A stretch of 64,000 nucleotides of DNA, from NCBI RefSeq assembly GCF_900108475.1, contig NZ_FNWO01000005.1:232687-296686 (forward strand), in the 5' to 3' direction. How positions within the stretch are numbered: position 1 is the stretch's first letter; each line of letters begins with the position of its first letter. This DNA comes from Magnetospirillum fulvum (GTDB lineage: Bacteria; Pseudomonadota; Alphaproteobacteria; Rhodospirillales; Magnetospirillaceae). The position numbers were made by a program, and so were the translations under genes. Below are positions 11,426 through 20,045 of this stretch, piece by piece. Below the pieces are notes generated by a model. The model made no database searches. It had not been told where the DNA came from and saw only the letters and a list, made by a program, of their open reading frames with translations.

Positions 11426-12284
11426 TCTGCTGGTGGCGCCCTTCGCCGATTTCGCCTTCATGCGCCGCGCCCTGATCGCCTGTCTGGCGCTGTCGCTCGG
11501 CTGCGCCCCGGTCGGCATGTTCCTGCTGTTGCGGCGGATGAGCCTGTTAGGCGACGCGCTCAGCCATTCCGTTCTGCCCGGTGCCGCCATCGGCTTTCTA
11601 CTGGGCGGCCTGTCGCTGCCCGCGATGGGGCTGGGCGGTTTCGTCGCCGGATTGACGGTGGCGCTGCTGTCGGGGCTGGCGACCCGCTTCACCGCCCTGC
11701 GCGAAGACGCCAACTTCGCCGCCTTCTACCTGATCTCGCTGGCATCGGGGGTGATGATCGTTTCAGCCCACGGCAGCAACGTCGATCTGATGCATGTGCT
11801 GTTCGGCTCGGTGCTGGCGGTCGATGATCTGTCGCTGCTGCTGGTGGCGTCGATCGCCTCGGTCACCCTCTGCGGATTCGCCCTGCTCTATCGCCCGCTG
11901 GTCGCCGAATGTTTCGATCCCGGCTTCCTCCGCGCCGTTGGCGGCGGCGGCGGCTGGGTCCATCTTGCCTTTCTGGTGCTGGTGGTGCTGAACCTCGTCG
12001 CCGGATTCCAGGCGCTGGGAACCCTGATGGCGGTCGGGCTGATGATGCTCCCGGCAGCGGCGGCGCGGATGTGGGTGCGCCGCCTGTGGGCATTGGTCGC
12101 GGTGGCGGCGCTGATCGCGTTTGCCTCGGGCTATGCCGGGCTGGTGCTGTCGTTCCGCTTCGACCTCCCTTCCGGCCCGGCGATCGTATTGGTTGCCGGA
12201 GCAGTCTATCTGCTGTCGCTGCTGCTGGGCCGGGTCGAGGGCGTGCTGCCCCGGATGATCCGCCGCCCCCATTTCGAGGCCTGA
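11415..12284 (+). CDS. Metal ABC transporter permease (ZnuB-like, ABC-3 family)
   Basis: A 289-residue protein with about eight hydrophobic helices. LLRRMSLLGDALSHSVLPGAA is the cytoplasmic loop typical of the ABC-3 permeases (ZnuB, MntB, TroC), and QALGTLMAVGLMMLPAAAAR is the matching C-terminal region. It overlaps the ATPase gene and ends 32 bases before the first MITE-like element. With the ATPase it forms the membrane part of a zinc-type importer; the binding protein must be encoded elsewhere. Confidence 0.85.
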   Translation: MLYDLLVAPFADFAFMRRALIACLALSLGCAPVGMFLLLRRMSLLGDALSHSVLPGAAIGFLLGGLSLPAMGLGGFVAGLTVALLSGLATRFTALREDANFAAFYLISLASGVMIVSAHGSNVDLMHVLFGSVLAVDDLSLLLVASIASVTLCGFALLYRPLVAECFDPGFLRAVGGGGGWVHLAFLVLVVLNLVAGFQALGTLMAVGLMMLPAAAARMWVRRLWALVAVAALIAFASGYAGLVLSFRFDLPSGPAIVLVAGAVYLLSLLLGRVEGVLPRMIRRPHFEA

Positions 12285-12316
12285 GCCAGCCCAAGCCCGC
12301 CAGTCGGAACGGATCA

Positions 12317-12618
12317 GTCAGTCGTGAAAAAGTCCTTCGGCCTTTGGCCTCAGTGTACTTTTCCCCGGTTCAAAAAGAATCCCCGTGCTCAATCAAGCTT
12401 TCCGCGCGGGGATGGATTTGGTTCCCTCCGAGGCCGATGGGCGACGCCCACGGCTTCGGAGGCGGGATTTCACCAGCTTTGCGCACTTAAGCGGCGCAAA
12501 GCTGGTGAAACATACAACACGAAAAATGGGCGATGGGCCGCCCCGAGCCCATTTTTCTCCTTTTAATCCAACGGGAAAAAGTACACCGAGCGACAGCGAG
12601 GGACTTTTTCACGGGAGA
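12317..12618 (+). mobile_element. MITE-like hairpin element, copy 1 (302 bp), 7-bp target duplication
   Basis: The element is flanked by the direct repeat CGGATCA (12310-12316 and 12619-12625) and bounded by inverted repeats sharing CGTGAAAAAGTCC at each end, followed by a second matching block around GTGTACTTTT. Inside are successive hairpins: CCTCCGA/TCGGAGG, a perfect 17-base stem TTTCACCAGCTTTGCGC with its complement, and GAAAAATGGGC/GCCCATTTTTC next to T-runs. No transposase or conserved ORF is present. It lies between convergent znuB-like and chemoreceptor genes. The right duplication contains the chemoreceptor TGA stop (12623-12625). Copy 2 is at 39933-40195, inverted and 39 bases shorter. 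Confidence 0.85.
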
Positions 12619-12622
12619 CGGA

Positions 12623-14773
12623 TCAGTGCAACTTGGCCTCCTCGGCGGCGGAGAGGGCATCGGCCAGAGTGTTTAGCCGGGACACCACCGCCTCGGAGGC
12701 GGCATCCATCTTCTCGACCTCGCTAAGGGCATCGTCGAACCGACCCTCGGCGACGAAAGCCAGCGCGGCCTTGGCGGCGGCGTGGACCTGGGCGTGGGGC
12801 TCGACGAGCGCGATATAAGCGGGGGAACCGCGCAGCGCGACGTCGGAAACGCCATCGTACCATTTGCCCAGGCGACACCCGTGATGATCGGCGATGTCCC
12901 CGACCCGCAATTGGGACCGCCCCAGCACGCCGTCGAGCACCGAGCGTTTGAAGGCGAGGTGGTCGTTCTTGGCAATCTCGACCAGCAGCGAGGCCGAGCC
13001 GATCCCGGCATAGGAATCGACCTGCGAATCGAGATGGCGGCTCATCCGCCCCATTGAATCGAGCACCTGAGCCAGCCGCTGGTCGTTGGTGCGGGCCAGG
13101 GTGACGATATTGGCGGTGCCGTCGGCAAGATGGGTCGCGGTGCGCGACTGACCGTCGAGGACGTCGGAGATCGCCATCATGCTGGATCGAACCGTCTCGA
13201 CTTCGGTGGCGATCAGATGCAACCGCTCCCCCAGGGCATCGACCAGGGTGCGGCCCTGATCGACCGCCTGGGTGCTTTCGTCAATTGCGCCCACGATCAT
13301 CGACATCTCGGTTTGCAGCGCCTCGATCCGCGAGCGGATATCGACGGTGGCCTTGGCGGTCTGGTTGGCGAGGTTCTTGACCTCGTTGGCGACGACGGCA
13401 AAGCCCTTGCCCGCCTCGCCCGCTCGCGCCGCCTCGATGGTGGCGTTCAGCGCCAACAGGTTGGTCTGACCGGCCACCGCCTCGATCGCGGTGACGATCT
13501 GGCCGATCTGATTGGACGCCTCGACCAGCCCTTCGACCTTGGCCCCCGCCCCGCCGACGGCGGCGACGATCCGGCCGAACGCCGAGGCCGCCTCGCGGCT
13601 GGCCCCCAATCCGCCGCTGGCCGCCTCGCCCGCGCTGCCCGCGCCTTGGGCCGCCCCGGCGCTGTCGGTCGAGATCGCCGCGATCGAATCGCGCATCTGT
13701 TCGATTGAGTTGGCCATCCGATCGACCTCGCGGGTCGACAGGTCGATTTCGTGCTTCATCCGCGCCAGCGTCATCATCGCCTCGTTGCCGAGGCCCGCCG
13801 CCTGCACCAGCGAGCGCAGCACGGTGCGCTGAGTCTGGTGGCGCTCGATCTCGGCTTGCCGCAGGGCGACGGCGCGGTCGGCCTCCATCTCGATCAGCTT
13901 GCGGCGGTTCTCGGCGATTTCGCCCAGAACACCTGCGACCGGGCCGAATTCGTCGCCGCGATCGGGCGACAGCAGCAGAGCGCTGCCGTTCACGCTGTCA
14001 TGAACGACGTCGATGTCGTGGCGCAGGGCGGTGAAGCCCGAGGAAACCGTGCGGATGATGGCGATGCCAAAGCCGCCGAACACCAGCAGTACCCCAGCCA
14101 GCACCAGCCCGCGCTGGAACAAGGCGGCCCGGAACTCGGCCTCGATATCATCGACATAGGCGCCCGAGCCGACGATCCAGCCCCACGGCGCGAAGGCCTT
14201 CAGATAGGAGGTTTTGGCATAATTTTCGGCGGTGGCCCCACCGCCCGGCTTCGGCTTGGGCCATTCATAGCCGACATAGCCCTGGCCGCCGCGTTCGGCC
14301 ACCATCACAAAGGCGGCGAACAGATTGACATGGTCCAAAGCCTCACGCACGCCGCCGACGCCATCGGGACGCAGCCAGGTGGCCTTGTCGAACTTCGCCC
14401 CCTGAAGGGTGGTGCCGTCGAGTGCGGGAGAGACCGGGTGCATCACCATCCGCGGCAACGGCTTGCCCATATCGTTGATCCACAGATATTCGGTGCCGTC
14501 ATAGCGCATCGCCTTCAGCACGGCGATCACCCGGGCCTTGGCCTCGGCCTCGGTCATACGGCCCTGGCTCGCCTCGGCGGCATAGTGGGTCAGCACGCCG
14601 GTCGCGGTCTCGACCACCCGGCGCAGGCTGGTTTCGCGCGCTTCGATCATGTCGGAGCGGGTTTTGACGGTGTCGGCGACGAAGACAAGCGCTAATCCGC
14701 AAAGAGGGAGAAACACCAAAAGCCACAGACGAGCGGTAATCCGCATACGGGTAAAAACGCTTGAGAACCCCAT
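12623..14773 (-). CDS. Methyl-accepting chemotaxis protein with Cache and CZB domains
   Basis: A 716-residue chemoreceptor. It has a membrane helix near residues 15-32 and a periplasmic Cache domain ([38 protein letters not shown]). A second helix lies near 220-240, followed by the signalling hairpin with the conserved tip [37 protein letters not shown]. The C-terminal CZB zinc-binding domain has [25 protein letters not shown] and later histidines. Cache domains of this type often sense small organic acids; CZB domains respond to zinc or oxidants. No che genes are adjacent. Its stop codon lies in the target duplication of the repeat element. Confidence 0.92.
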   Translation of the reverse strand: MGFSSVFTRMRITARLWLLVFLPLCGLALVFVADTVKTRSDMIEARETSLRRVVETATGVLTHYAAEASQGRMTEAEAKARVIAVLKAMRYDGTEYLWINDMGKPLPRMVMHPVSPALDGTTLQGAKFDKATWLRPDGVGGVREALDHVNLFAAFVMVAERGGQGYVGYEWPKPKPGGGATAENYAKTSYLKAFAPWGWIVGSGAYVDDIEAEFRAALFQRGLVLAGVLLVFGGFGIAIIRTVSSGFTALRHDIDVVHDSVNGSALLLSPDRGDEFGPVAGVLGEIAENRRKLIEMEADRAVALRQAEIERHQTQRTVLRSLVQAAGLGNEAMMTLARMKHEIDLSTREVDRMANSIEQMRDSIAAISTDSAGAAQGAGSAGEAASGGLGASREAASAFGRIVAAVGGAGAKVEGLVEASNQIGQIVTAIEAVAGQTNLLALNATIEAARAGEAGKGFAVVANEVKNLANQTAKATVDIRSRIEALQTEMSMIVGAIDESTQAVDQGRTLVDALGERLHLIATEVETVRSSMMAISDVLDGQSRTATHLADGTANIVTLARTNDQRLAQVLDSMGRMSRHLDSQVDSYAGIGSASLLVEIAKNDHLAFKRSVLDGVLGRSQLRVGDIADHHGCRLGKWYDGVSDVALRGSPAYIALVEPHAQVHAAAKAALAFVAEGRFDDALSEVEKMDAASEAVVSRLNTLADALSAAEEAKLH

Positions 14774-14979
14774 CGGATTACCCCTAGCTCGTCATTGCCG
14801 AATGAATAGTATCCTAATTGCTGCCCAAAGCGGGCACAAGCTCGCGGAGAGATCGGGGTTGAGCCGCCCCCTCGCAGAAAACCACATACGCGAACCCGCT
14901 TGGCAAAGCCTTCCCGGAAAGGCATTGTCTGCTGCGTAAAGCGGGGGAAACGCCCGCAGCACCTAGGGATGAGGTTTAC

Positions 14980-16110
14980 ATGAAGATCGCCATACCGAAA
15001 GAGCGGCGCGCTGGAGAAGCGCGGGTCGCAGCGTCTCCCGATACGGTCAAGAAGTTCAAGGGGATGGGATTCGACGTGGTGGTCGAGACCGGCGCCGGTG
15101 CCGGGGCCTCGATCCTTGACGACCATTTCCGCGACGCCGGGGCCACCATCGCCGCCGATGAGGCCGCCGCCCTGGCCGGGGCCGACATCGTCTTGAAGGT
15201 GCAACGCCCCGAAGACGACGAAGTCGCCCTGATTCCCGAAGGCGCGGTGCTGATCGCCGGTCTGGCCGCGCTGGCCAACCGCGATCTGGTCAAGGCCTTG
15301 GCCGCGCGCAAGATCACCGCCTTTGCGATGGAATTGCTGCCGCGCATCACCCGCGCCCAAAGCATGGACATCTTGTCGTCGCAGGCCAGCCTGGCCGGCT
15401 ACAAGGCGGTGCTGGACGCCACCGAGCATTTCGGCCGCGCCATCCCGATGATGATGACCGCCGCCGGAACCGTCGCCCCGGCCCGCTTCCTGATCCTGGG
15501 CGCCGGTGTCGCCGGGCTTCAGGCCATCGCCACCGCCAAGCGGCTGGGCGGCGTGGTCTATGCCTTCGACGTCCGCCCCGCGGTCAAGGAACAGGTCGAG
15601 AGCCTGGGCGGCAAGTTCGTCGAAGTCGATCCCGACGCGGGCAAGAACGCCGAGACCAAGGGCGGCTATGCCAAGGAAATGGACGACGAGTATAAGAAAA
15701 AGCAGGCGGCGAAGATCGCCGAGGTGCTGAAAAAGACCGACATCGCGATTTCCACCGCCCTGATCCCGGGCAAGCCCGCTCCGGTGCTGATCACCGAAGA
15801 GATGGTCAAGGACATGCGCGAAGGCTCGGTGATCGTCGATATGGCGGTCGAGGCCGGGGGCAATTGCCCGCTGTCCGAGTTCGACAAGGTGGTGGTCAAG
15901 CACGGCGTCACCCTGGTCGGCCACGGCAATATCCCGGCCCGGATCGCGGTCGATGCCTCGGCGCTCTATTCCCGCAACCTGCTGAACTTCCTGACCCCGC
16001 TGGTCGAGAAGGACAGCAGCACGCTGAAATTCAACTGGGACGACGAGATCCTGACGGGCACCTGCGTGACCCGCGACGGACGCGTCGTCCATCCCGCGTT
16101 GGCCGGCTAA
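14980..16110 (+). CDS. pntAA: Proton-translocating NAD(P) transhydrogenase, NAD(H)-binding subunit
   Basis: PntAA is domain I of transhydrogenase, which binds NAD(H) and passes hydride to NADP in domain III, driven by proton re-entry. The 376-residue protein opens [20 protein letters not shown], has the [20 protein letters not shown] segment and the Rossmann motif [20 protein letters not shown], and contains the mobile-loop region [16 protein letters not shown] separate domain I polypeptide is typical of Rhodospirillum-type three-subunit enzymes. It is first of pntAA-pntAB-pntB, with 14-base spacing to the next gene. Confidence 0.96.
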   Translation: MKIAIPKERRAGEARVAASPDTVKKFKGMGFDVVVETGAGAGASILDDHFRDAGATIAADEAAALAGADIVLKVQRPEDDEVALIPEGAVLIAGLAALANRDLVKALAARKITAFAMELLPRITRAQSMDILSSQASLAGYKAVLDATEHFGRAIPMMMTAAGTVAPARFLILGAGVAGLQAIATAKRLGGVVYAFDVRPAVKEQVESLGGKFVEVDPDAGKNAETKGGYAKEMDDEYKKKQAAKIAEVLKKTDIAISTALIPGKPAPVLITEEMVKDMREGSVIVDMAVEAGGNCPLSEFDKVVVKHGVTLVGHGNIPARIAVDASALYSRNLLNFLTPLVEKDSSTLKFNWDDEILTGTCVTRDGRVVHPALAG

Positions 16111-16124
16111 GGAGGCAAGCAGCC

Positions 16125-16526
16125 ATGGATACCGCAGAAATCGTCCGTGCCGCCGCCAAGCTCGCCCAGGACTCCGAAGCGCTCTCGCTGAAGGCCAACG
16201 AAGTCCTGGCCCAGTCGGCGCATCTTCAGGCCTTAAGCGAGCACGGCATCGGCTTCGTCTCGCTGCTGACCGTGTTCGTTCTGGCCTGCTTCGTCGGCTA
16301 TTACGTGGTCTGGCGGGTCACCCCGGCACTGCACTCGCCGCTGATGGCGGTGACCAATGCCGTGTCGTCGGTGATCATCGTCGGCGCGCTGGTCGCCACC
16401 GCGACCGACACGCCCGCGTCGCGCCTGTTGGGCTTCCTCGCCGTGATCCTGGCCTCCGTCAACATCTTCGGCGGGTTCCTGGTCACGCAACGCATGCTCG
16501 GCATGTTCAAGAAGAAGCAGAAATAG
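16125..16526 (+). CDS. pntAB: Proton-translocating NAD(P) transhydrogenase subunit, membrane part
   Basis: A 133-residue subunit with about four hydrophobic helices ([19 protein letters not shown] onwards). It supplies the part of domain II that, in other bacteria, is fused to Pnt[20 protein letters not shown] and [19 protein letters not shown] are family hallmarks. The start at 16125 follows GGAGGCAAGCAGCC; the longer overlapping frame from 15864 is a shadow of pntAA. Confidence 0.95.
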   Translation: MDTAEIVRAAAKLAQDSEALSLKANEVLAQSAHLQALSEHGIGFVSLLTVFVLACFVGYYVVWRVTPALHSPLMAVTNAVSSVIIVGALVATATDTPASRLLGFLAVILASVNIFGGFLVTQRMLGMFKKKQK

Positions 16527-16539
16527 GGAGGACGCGATC

Positions 16540-17946
16540 GTGGCAAGCAATCTTACTCAATTCGCCTATCTCGTCGCCGCAGTCTGCTTCATCATGGCGC
16601 TGCGCGGGCTGTCCAGCCCCGAAACGTCGCAGAACGGCAATCGGTGGGGCATGGCCGGTATGGCCATCGCCATCGTCACCACCATCATCACCCCCGATTT
16701 CGCCTGGGTTCTGGTGCCGCTCGGCATCCTGATCGGCGGCGGCATCGGCACCATCGTCGCCAAGAAGATCGAGATGACCGCCCTGCCCCAATTGGTGGCG
16801 GCGTTCCACTCCCTGGTCGGTCTGGCCGCGGTGTTCGTCGCTGGCGCGGCGCTGTCGGCCCCGGCCGCCTTCTCGATCCTGGCCGAGAGCGGCGGGATCA
16901 AGGCCGCCTCGCTGATCGAGATGAGCCTCGGCACCGCGATCGGTGCCGTCACCTTCACCGGCTCGCTGGTCGCCTTCGCCAAGCTTCAGGGTCTGGTCAG
17001 CGGTCGGCCGCTGGTGTTCAAGGGCCAACATCCGCTGAATGCCGGGCTCGGCATCCTGCTGCTGGCGCTGGTGGTGCTGTTCGCCTTCTCGGGCGGCTCG
17101 ATCACCCTGTTCGTCGCGATCACCGTGGTGGCGCTGGCGCTGGGCTTCCTGCTGATCCTGCCGATCGGCGGCGCCGATATGCCGGTGGTCGTCTCGATGC
17201 TCAATTCCTATTCGGGCTGGGCGGCGGCCGGTATCGGCTTCACGCTGGGCAACCCGCTGCTGATCGTCACCGGCGCGTTGGTCGGTTCCAGCGGCGCGAT
17301 CCTCTCCTACATCATGTGCAAGGGGATGAACCGCTCGATCATCAACGTCATTCTGGGCGGCTTTGGCGGCGAGGTGGCGGGTCCGGGCGGGGCGGCGGCG
17401 GGCGGCGGCGGTGCCGACCGCGCGGTCAAGTCCGGCTCGGCCGACGATGCCGCTTTCATCATGAAGAACGCCTCGAAGGTCATCATCGTCCCCGGCTACG
17501 GGATGGCGGTGGCGCAGGCCCAGCACGCTTTGCGCGAAATGGCCGACCTGCTGAAAAAGGAAGGCGTCGACGTCCGCTACGCGATCCATCCGGTGGCGGG
17601 CCGCATGCCCGGCCATATGAACGTCCTGCTCGCCGAAGCCAACGTCCCCTATGACGAAGTGTTCGAGCTGGAAGAGATCAACCACGAATTCGGCACCGCC
17701 GACGTCGCCTTCGTGATCGGGGCCAACGACGTCACCAATCCGGCGGCGAAGACAGATCCGAAAAGCCCGATTTTCGGGATGCCGATCCTCGACGTCGAGA
17801 AGGCCAAGACGGTGCTGTTCATCAAGCGCTCGATGGCGTCGGGCTATGCCGGTGTCGATAACGACCTGTTCTTCCGTCCCAACACGATGATGCTGTTCGG
17901 CGACGCCAAGAAGGTCACCGAGCAGGTGGTCAAGGCGCTGGACTGA
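16540..17946 (+). CDS. pntB: Proton-translocating NAD(P) transhydrogenase subunit beta
   Basis: PntB carries the rest of membrane domain II and the NADP(H)-binding domain III. The 468-residue product has about nine N-terminal helices. It then has the domain III fingerprint VIIVPGYGMAVAQAQHALRE and VRYAIHPVAGRMPGHMNVLLAEA, with GANDVTNPAAKTDPKSPIFG near the C-terminus. It starts at GTG 16540 after GGGAGGACGCGATC. It ends the pnt operon, which a strong intrinsic terminator follows. NADPH supply for biosynthesis in a phototroph is the expected role. Confidence 0.96.
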   Translation: MASNLTQFAYLVAAVCFIMALRGLSSPETSQNGNRWGMAGMAIAIVTTIITPDFAWVLVPLGILIGGGIGTIVAKKIEMTALPQLVAAFHSLVGLAAVFVAGAALSAPAAFSILAESGGIKAASLIEMSLGTAIGAVTFTGSLVAFAKLQGLVSGRPLVFKGQHPLNAGLGILLLALVVLFAFSGGSITLFVAITVVALALGFLLILPIGGADMPVVVSMLNSYSGWAAAGIGFTLGNPLLIVTGALVGSSGAILSYIMCKGMNRSIINVILGGFGGEVAGPGGAAAGGGGADRAVKSGSADDAAFIMKNASKVIIVPGYGMAVAQAQHALREMADLLKKEGVDVRYAIHPVAGRMPGHMNVLLAEANVPYDEVFELEEINHEFGTADVAFVIGANDVTNPAAKTDPKSPIFGMPILDVEKAKTVLFIKRSMASGYAGVDNDLFFRPNTMMLFGDAKKVTEQVVKALD

Positions 17947-17976
17947 TCCTTCGCCGCGATCGGCTGTCTTTGCCGG

Positions 17977-18010
17977 ACAAGCCCGCGTCCCTTGGACGCG
18001 GGCTTGTTTC
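17977..18010 (+). terminator. Intrinsic terminator of the pnt operon
   Basis: Perfect 14-base arms ACAAGCCCGCGTCC (17977-17990) and GGACGCGGGCTTGT (17994-18007) with a 3-base loop, followed by TTC, lie 31 bases after the pntB stop. Confidence 0.85.
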
Positions 18011-18147
18011 GTTTCCGGCCCCGAAATTGATCGCCATCGCCACGCCCGGTTGCATCCTGTATCTTGAAGAAACAGGGGGGAACACCGACTTTCAATCAAG
18101 GGAAACCGCGCCGTCGCTACGATGGCGCCAGGGGAGGAGAGTGCGGG

Positions 18148-18312
18148 ATGAAGCGATATATCTGTTCCGTCTGCGGTTTTGTTTACGACCCGGCGCTTGG
18201 TTTGCCCGACGAAGACATCCCCCCCGGCACGCCGTTCGACTCTTTGCCCGACGACTGGATTTGCCCCGAATGCGGGGTGACCAAGGCCGATTTCTCTGAA
18301 TTGGAGGATTGA
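18148..18312 (+). CDS. Rubredoxin
   Basis: A 54-residue one-iron electron carrier. The two Fe-binding knuckles are visible as CSVCGFVYD and [11 protein letters not shown], with the usual spacing and DDWICPECG turn. The ATG at 18148 follows GGGGAGGAGAG; an earlier in-frame ATG at 18064 would add 28 residues unlike any rubredoxin. The stop is 4 bases before the reductase gene, so the two are co-transcribed and probably form a redox pair. Confidence 0.96.
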   Translation: MKRYICSVCGFVYDPALGLPDEDIPPGTPFDSLPDDWICPECGVTKADFSELED

Positions 18313-18316
18313 GGCG

Positions 18317-19486
18317 ATGGCCGAGCCCTCCTCCCCTCCGGACGGAATCGTGATCGTCGGCAGCGGGTTGGGGGGCTATACCCTCGCCCGCGAGGTGCGG
18401 CGGCGTGACGACGCGGTTCCGATCACCCTGATCACCGCCGATGGCGGCGAATCCTACAGCAAGCCAATGCTGTCGGCTGCCTTTGCCCAGGGCAAGAGCC
18501 CGGCCGATCTGGTCCAGAAAACCGCCGCCCTGATTGCCTCGGACCTGTCGATCCGGGTGATGACCCGCCATCAGGTCGAAGCGATCCATCGTGACCGCCA
18601 GCGCCTGGCCCTGCGCCGTCCCGACGGGACCGGCACCGAAATCGGCTATGGACGACTGGTGCTGGCGATCGGGGCCGATCCCCGTCCCTATCGGGTCGAG
18701 GGCAGCGCTGCCGCCGGTCTGTTCACCGTCAACGATCTCGACGATTACATCGTCTGGCGCGAAGCGCTGGCCCCGGCCAGCCGGGTTCTGCTGATCGGGG
18801 CCGGGCTGATCGGCTGCGAGTTCGCCAACGACCTGCTCACCGGCGGTCATGGCGTCACCCTGGTCGATCCCGCCCCCTGGCCGCTGGGGCGCTTGCTGCC
18901 GGAAGAATTGGGCACGGCGATGAGTACGGCGCTCGGCGGGGCCGGAGCCACCCTCCATCTCGGCCGCTCGGTCACCGCCTTCGCCCCCGGTCTGGCGACG
19001 CTCGACGATGGCAGCCAGATCCGGTTCGACCGGGCGCTGACCGCGATCGGGCTGGTGCCGCGCACCGCGATGGCGGCAGCGGCGGGATTGGCGGTGGCGC
19101 GGGGGATCGTCGTCGATCGTCTGCTGCGCTCGTCGGACCCGGCGATCTTCGCCTTGGGCGATTGCGTCGAGACCGCGTCCGGTCCCCTGCCCTATATCGC
19201 CCCGCTGCTGGCCGAGGCCAAGGCCCTGGCCGCGACCCTGACCGGGACCGAAACGCCCCTGGTCCTGCCCGCACTGCCGATCGTGGTCAAGACCCCGGCC
19301 CTGCCGACGACGGTCTGCCCGCCGCCCCCCGGCGCCGAAGGGCATTGGCGGGTCGAGGGCGAGGGCGGCGACCTGAAGGCACTGTTCGTTGCCCCCGACG
19401 GCGGTCCACTCGGCTTTGCGCTGTGCGGCAAGCGGGCGGGTGAGGCCCGCGCCTTGGCCGCCCTGATGCCGCCGCTGCTGCCCTGA
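18317..19486 (+). CDS. Rubredoxin reductase-like FAD/NAD(P)-dependent oxidoreductase
   Basis: A 389-residue pyridine nucleotide-disulfide oxidoreductase-family flavoprotein. It has the FAD motif IVIVGSGLGGYTLAREVRRR at the N-terminus, the NAD(H) motif VLLIGAGLIGCEFANDL near residue 155, and a second FAD motif IFALGDCVET. There is no CxxC redox pair, which fits rubredoxin reductases rather than thioredoxin or glutathione reductases. It follows rubredoxin immediately, so it likely passes electrons from NAD(P)H to it, perhaps for oxygen or superoxide detoxification. The downstream acceptor is not encoded nearby. Confidence 0.88.
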   Translation: MAEPSSPPDGIVIVGSGLGGYTLAREVRRRDDAVPITLITADGGESYSKPMLSAAFAQGKSPADLVQKTAALIASDLSIRVMTRHQVEAIHRDRQRLALRRPDGTGTEIGYGRLVLAIGADPRPYRVEGSAAAGLFTVNDLDDYIVWREALAPASRVLLIGAGLIGCEFANDLLTGGHGVTLVDPAPWPLGRLLPEELGTAMSTALGGAGATLHLGRSVTAFAPGLATLDDGSQIRFDRALTAIGLVPRTAMAAAAGLAVARGIVVDRLLRSSDPAIFALGDCVETASGPLPYIAPLLAEAKALAATLTGTETPLVLPALPIVVKTPALPTTVCPPPPGAEGHWRVEGEGGDLKALFVAPDGGPLGFALCGKRAGEARALAALMPPLLP

Positions 19487-19495
19487 TCGGCGATC

Positions 19496-19533
19496 GGCGG
19501 GACAACCCCCCAGGAATGGGCGGTTGTCCCGCC
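19496..19533 (+). terminator. Hairpin terminator after rubredoxin reductase
   Basis: Perfect 12-base arms GGCGGGACAACC (19496-19507) and GGTTGTCCCGCC (19522-19533) lie 10 bases after the stop. No T-run follows. Confidence 0.6.
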
Positions 19534-19664
19534 CCGCCCCCACCATTGATGGGGTGGCGTGATTCGGGGGGCTTGAGCCAAGCCATTGAAAACAAACCCT
19601 TCCCCGCCGACTTTTGTGAAATTTTGACGCAGCGGTATTTTTTAGTCTTTTCCTGGGGCAAAAA

Positions 19665-20045
19665 CAGCGTATATAGCGGCTTCAGGTGAGACGTACAGCG
19701 CACGTGCCTCTGGCTGCGGTATGGCCAGGCAACGACGTCAAAGGCGTCTTCTGGGTGCAAGCGGGCTAAACCCCCGGGTGCTTGGAGGAAATCTTATGAT
19801 CGCGATTGCCCGGCACGCTTTGGCGTCGTCCGTGACCACTATTCCCAAATCACAGGAATTCAAGCCTCGGCAGGCCTGGGCTCTGCTCTGGGTTGATGTC
19901 CGAAGTACGTCCAAGCGGGACTGACGGCACCCCTTTTTCCGTGCCGTCAAACCGTCGTCTCCGACTCTGCCTGCGTGGCGGAGGATGGGGTTTCGTCGCC
20001 ATCTGTCCTGTTCAAGGACCCGATGGGTCCGTTTGGAGCTTTGCC
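19665..20045 (+). promoter_or_regulatory. speF-type leader RNA of ornithine decarboxylase
   Basis: The 559-base gap before the decarboxylase gene holds a GTATATA -10-like box near 19669-19675, followed by a structured, conserved-looking stretch. Hairpins include GACG/CGTC around 19735-19750 and CAAGC/GCTTG framing the C-rich stretch at 19758-19784. Then comes a short ORF with a strong ribosome site, a GACGGCAC/GTGCCGTC hairpin (19923-19949) and a GC-rich segment. Alphaproteobacteria are known to carry the Rfam speF motif at exactly this place. The family match is from memory of its location and general form, not a search. Confidence 0.7.
19796..19924 (+). CDS. Putative 42-residue leader peptide in the speF-type leader
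   Basis: An ATG at 19796, preceded by a near-perfect GGAGGAA at 5-base spacing, opens a 42-codon ORF beginning MIAIARHALASSV and ending VDVRSTSKRD. Its stop (19922-19924) overlaps the left arm of a hairpin with arms GACGGCAC and GTGCCGTC, so ribosome position could decide which downstream structure forms. In gammaproteobacteria a short peptide, SpeFL, senses ornithine upstream of speF; this peptide shows no evident similarity to it. Translation is inferred only from the ribosome site and position. Confidence 0.5.
   Translation: MIAIARHALASSVTTIPKSQEFKPRQAWALLWVDVRSTSKRD

Noticed and set aside
12385..12726. ORF beginning MLNQAFRAGMDLVPSEADG, also present at 39657-40127
   Set aside because: Similarity between the two only reflects the repeat element. 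The frames continue into unrelated flanks, and hairpin arms account for conservation.
19893..20045. N-terminal extension of ornithine decarboxylase
   Set aside because: The frame runs through the hairpins of the leader and encodes residues unlike the family; the ATG at 20046 gives the normal length.
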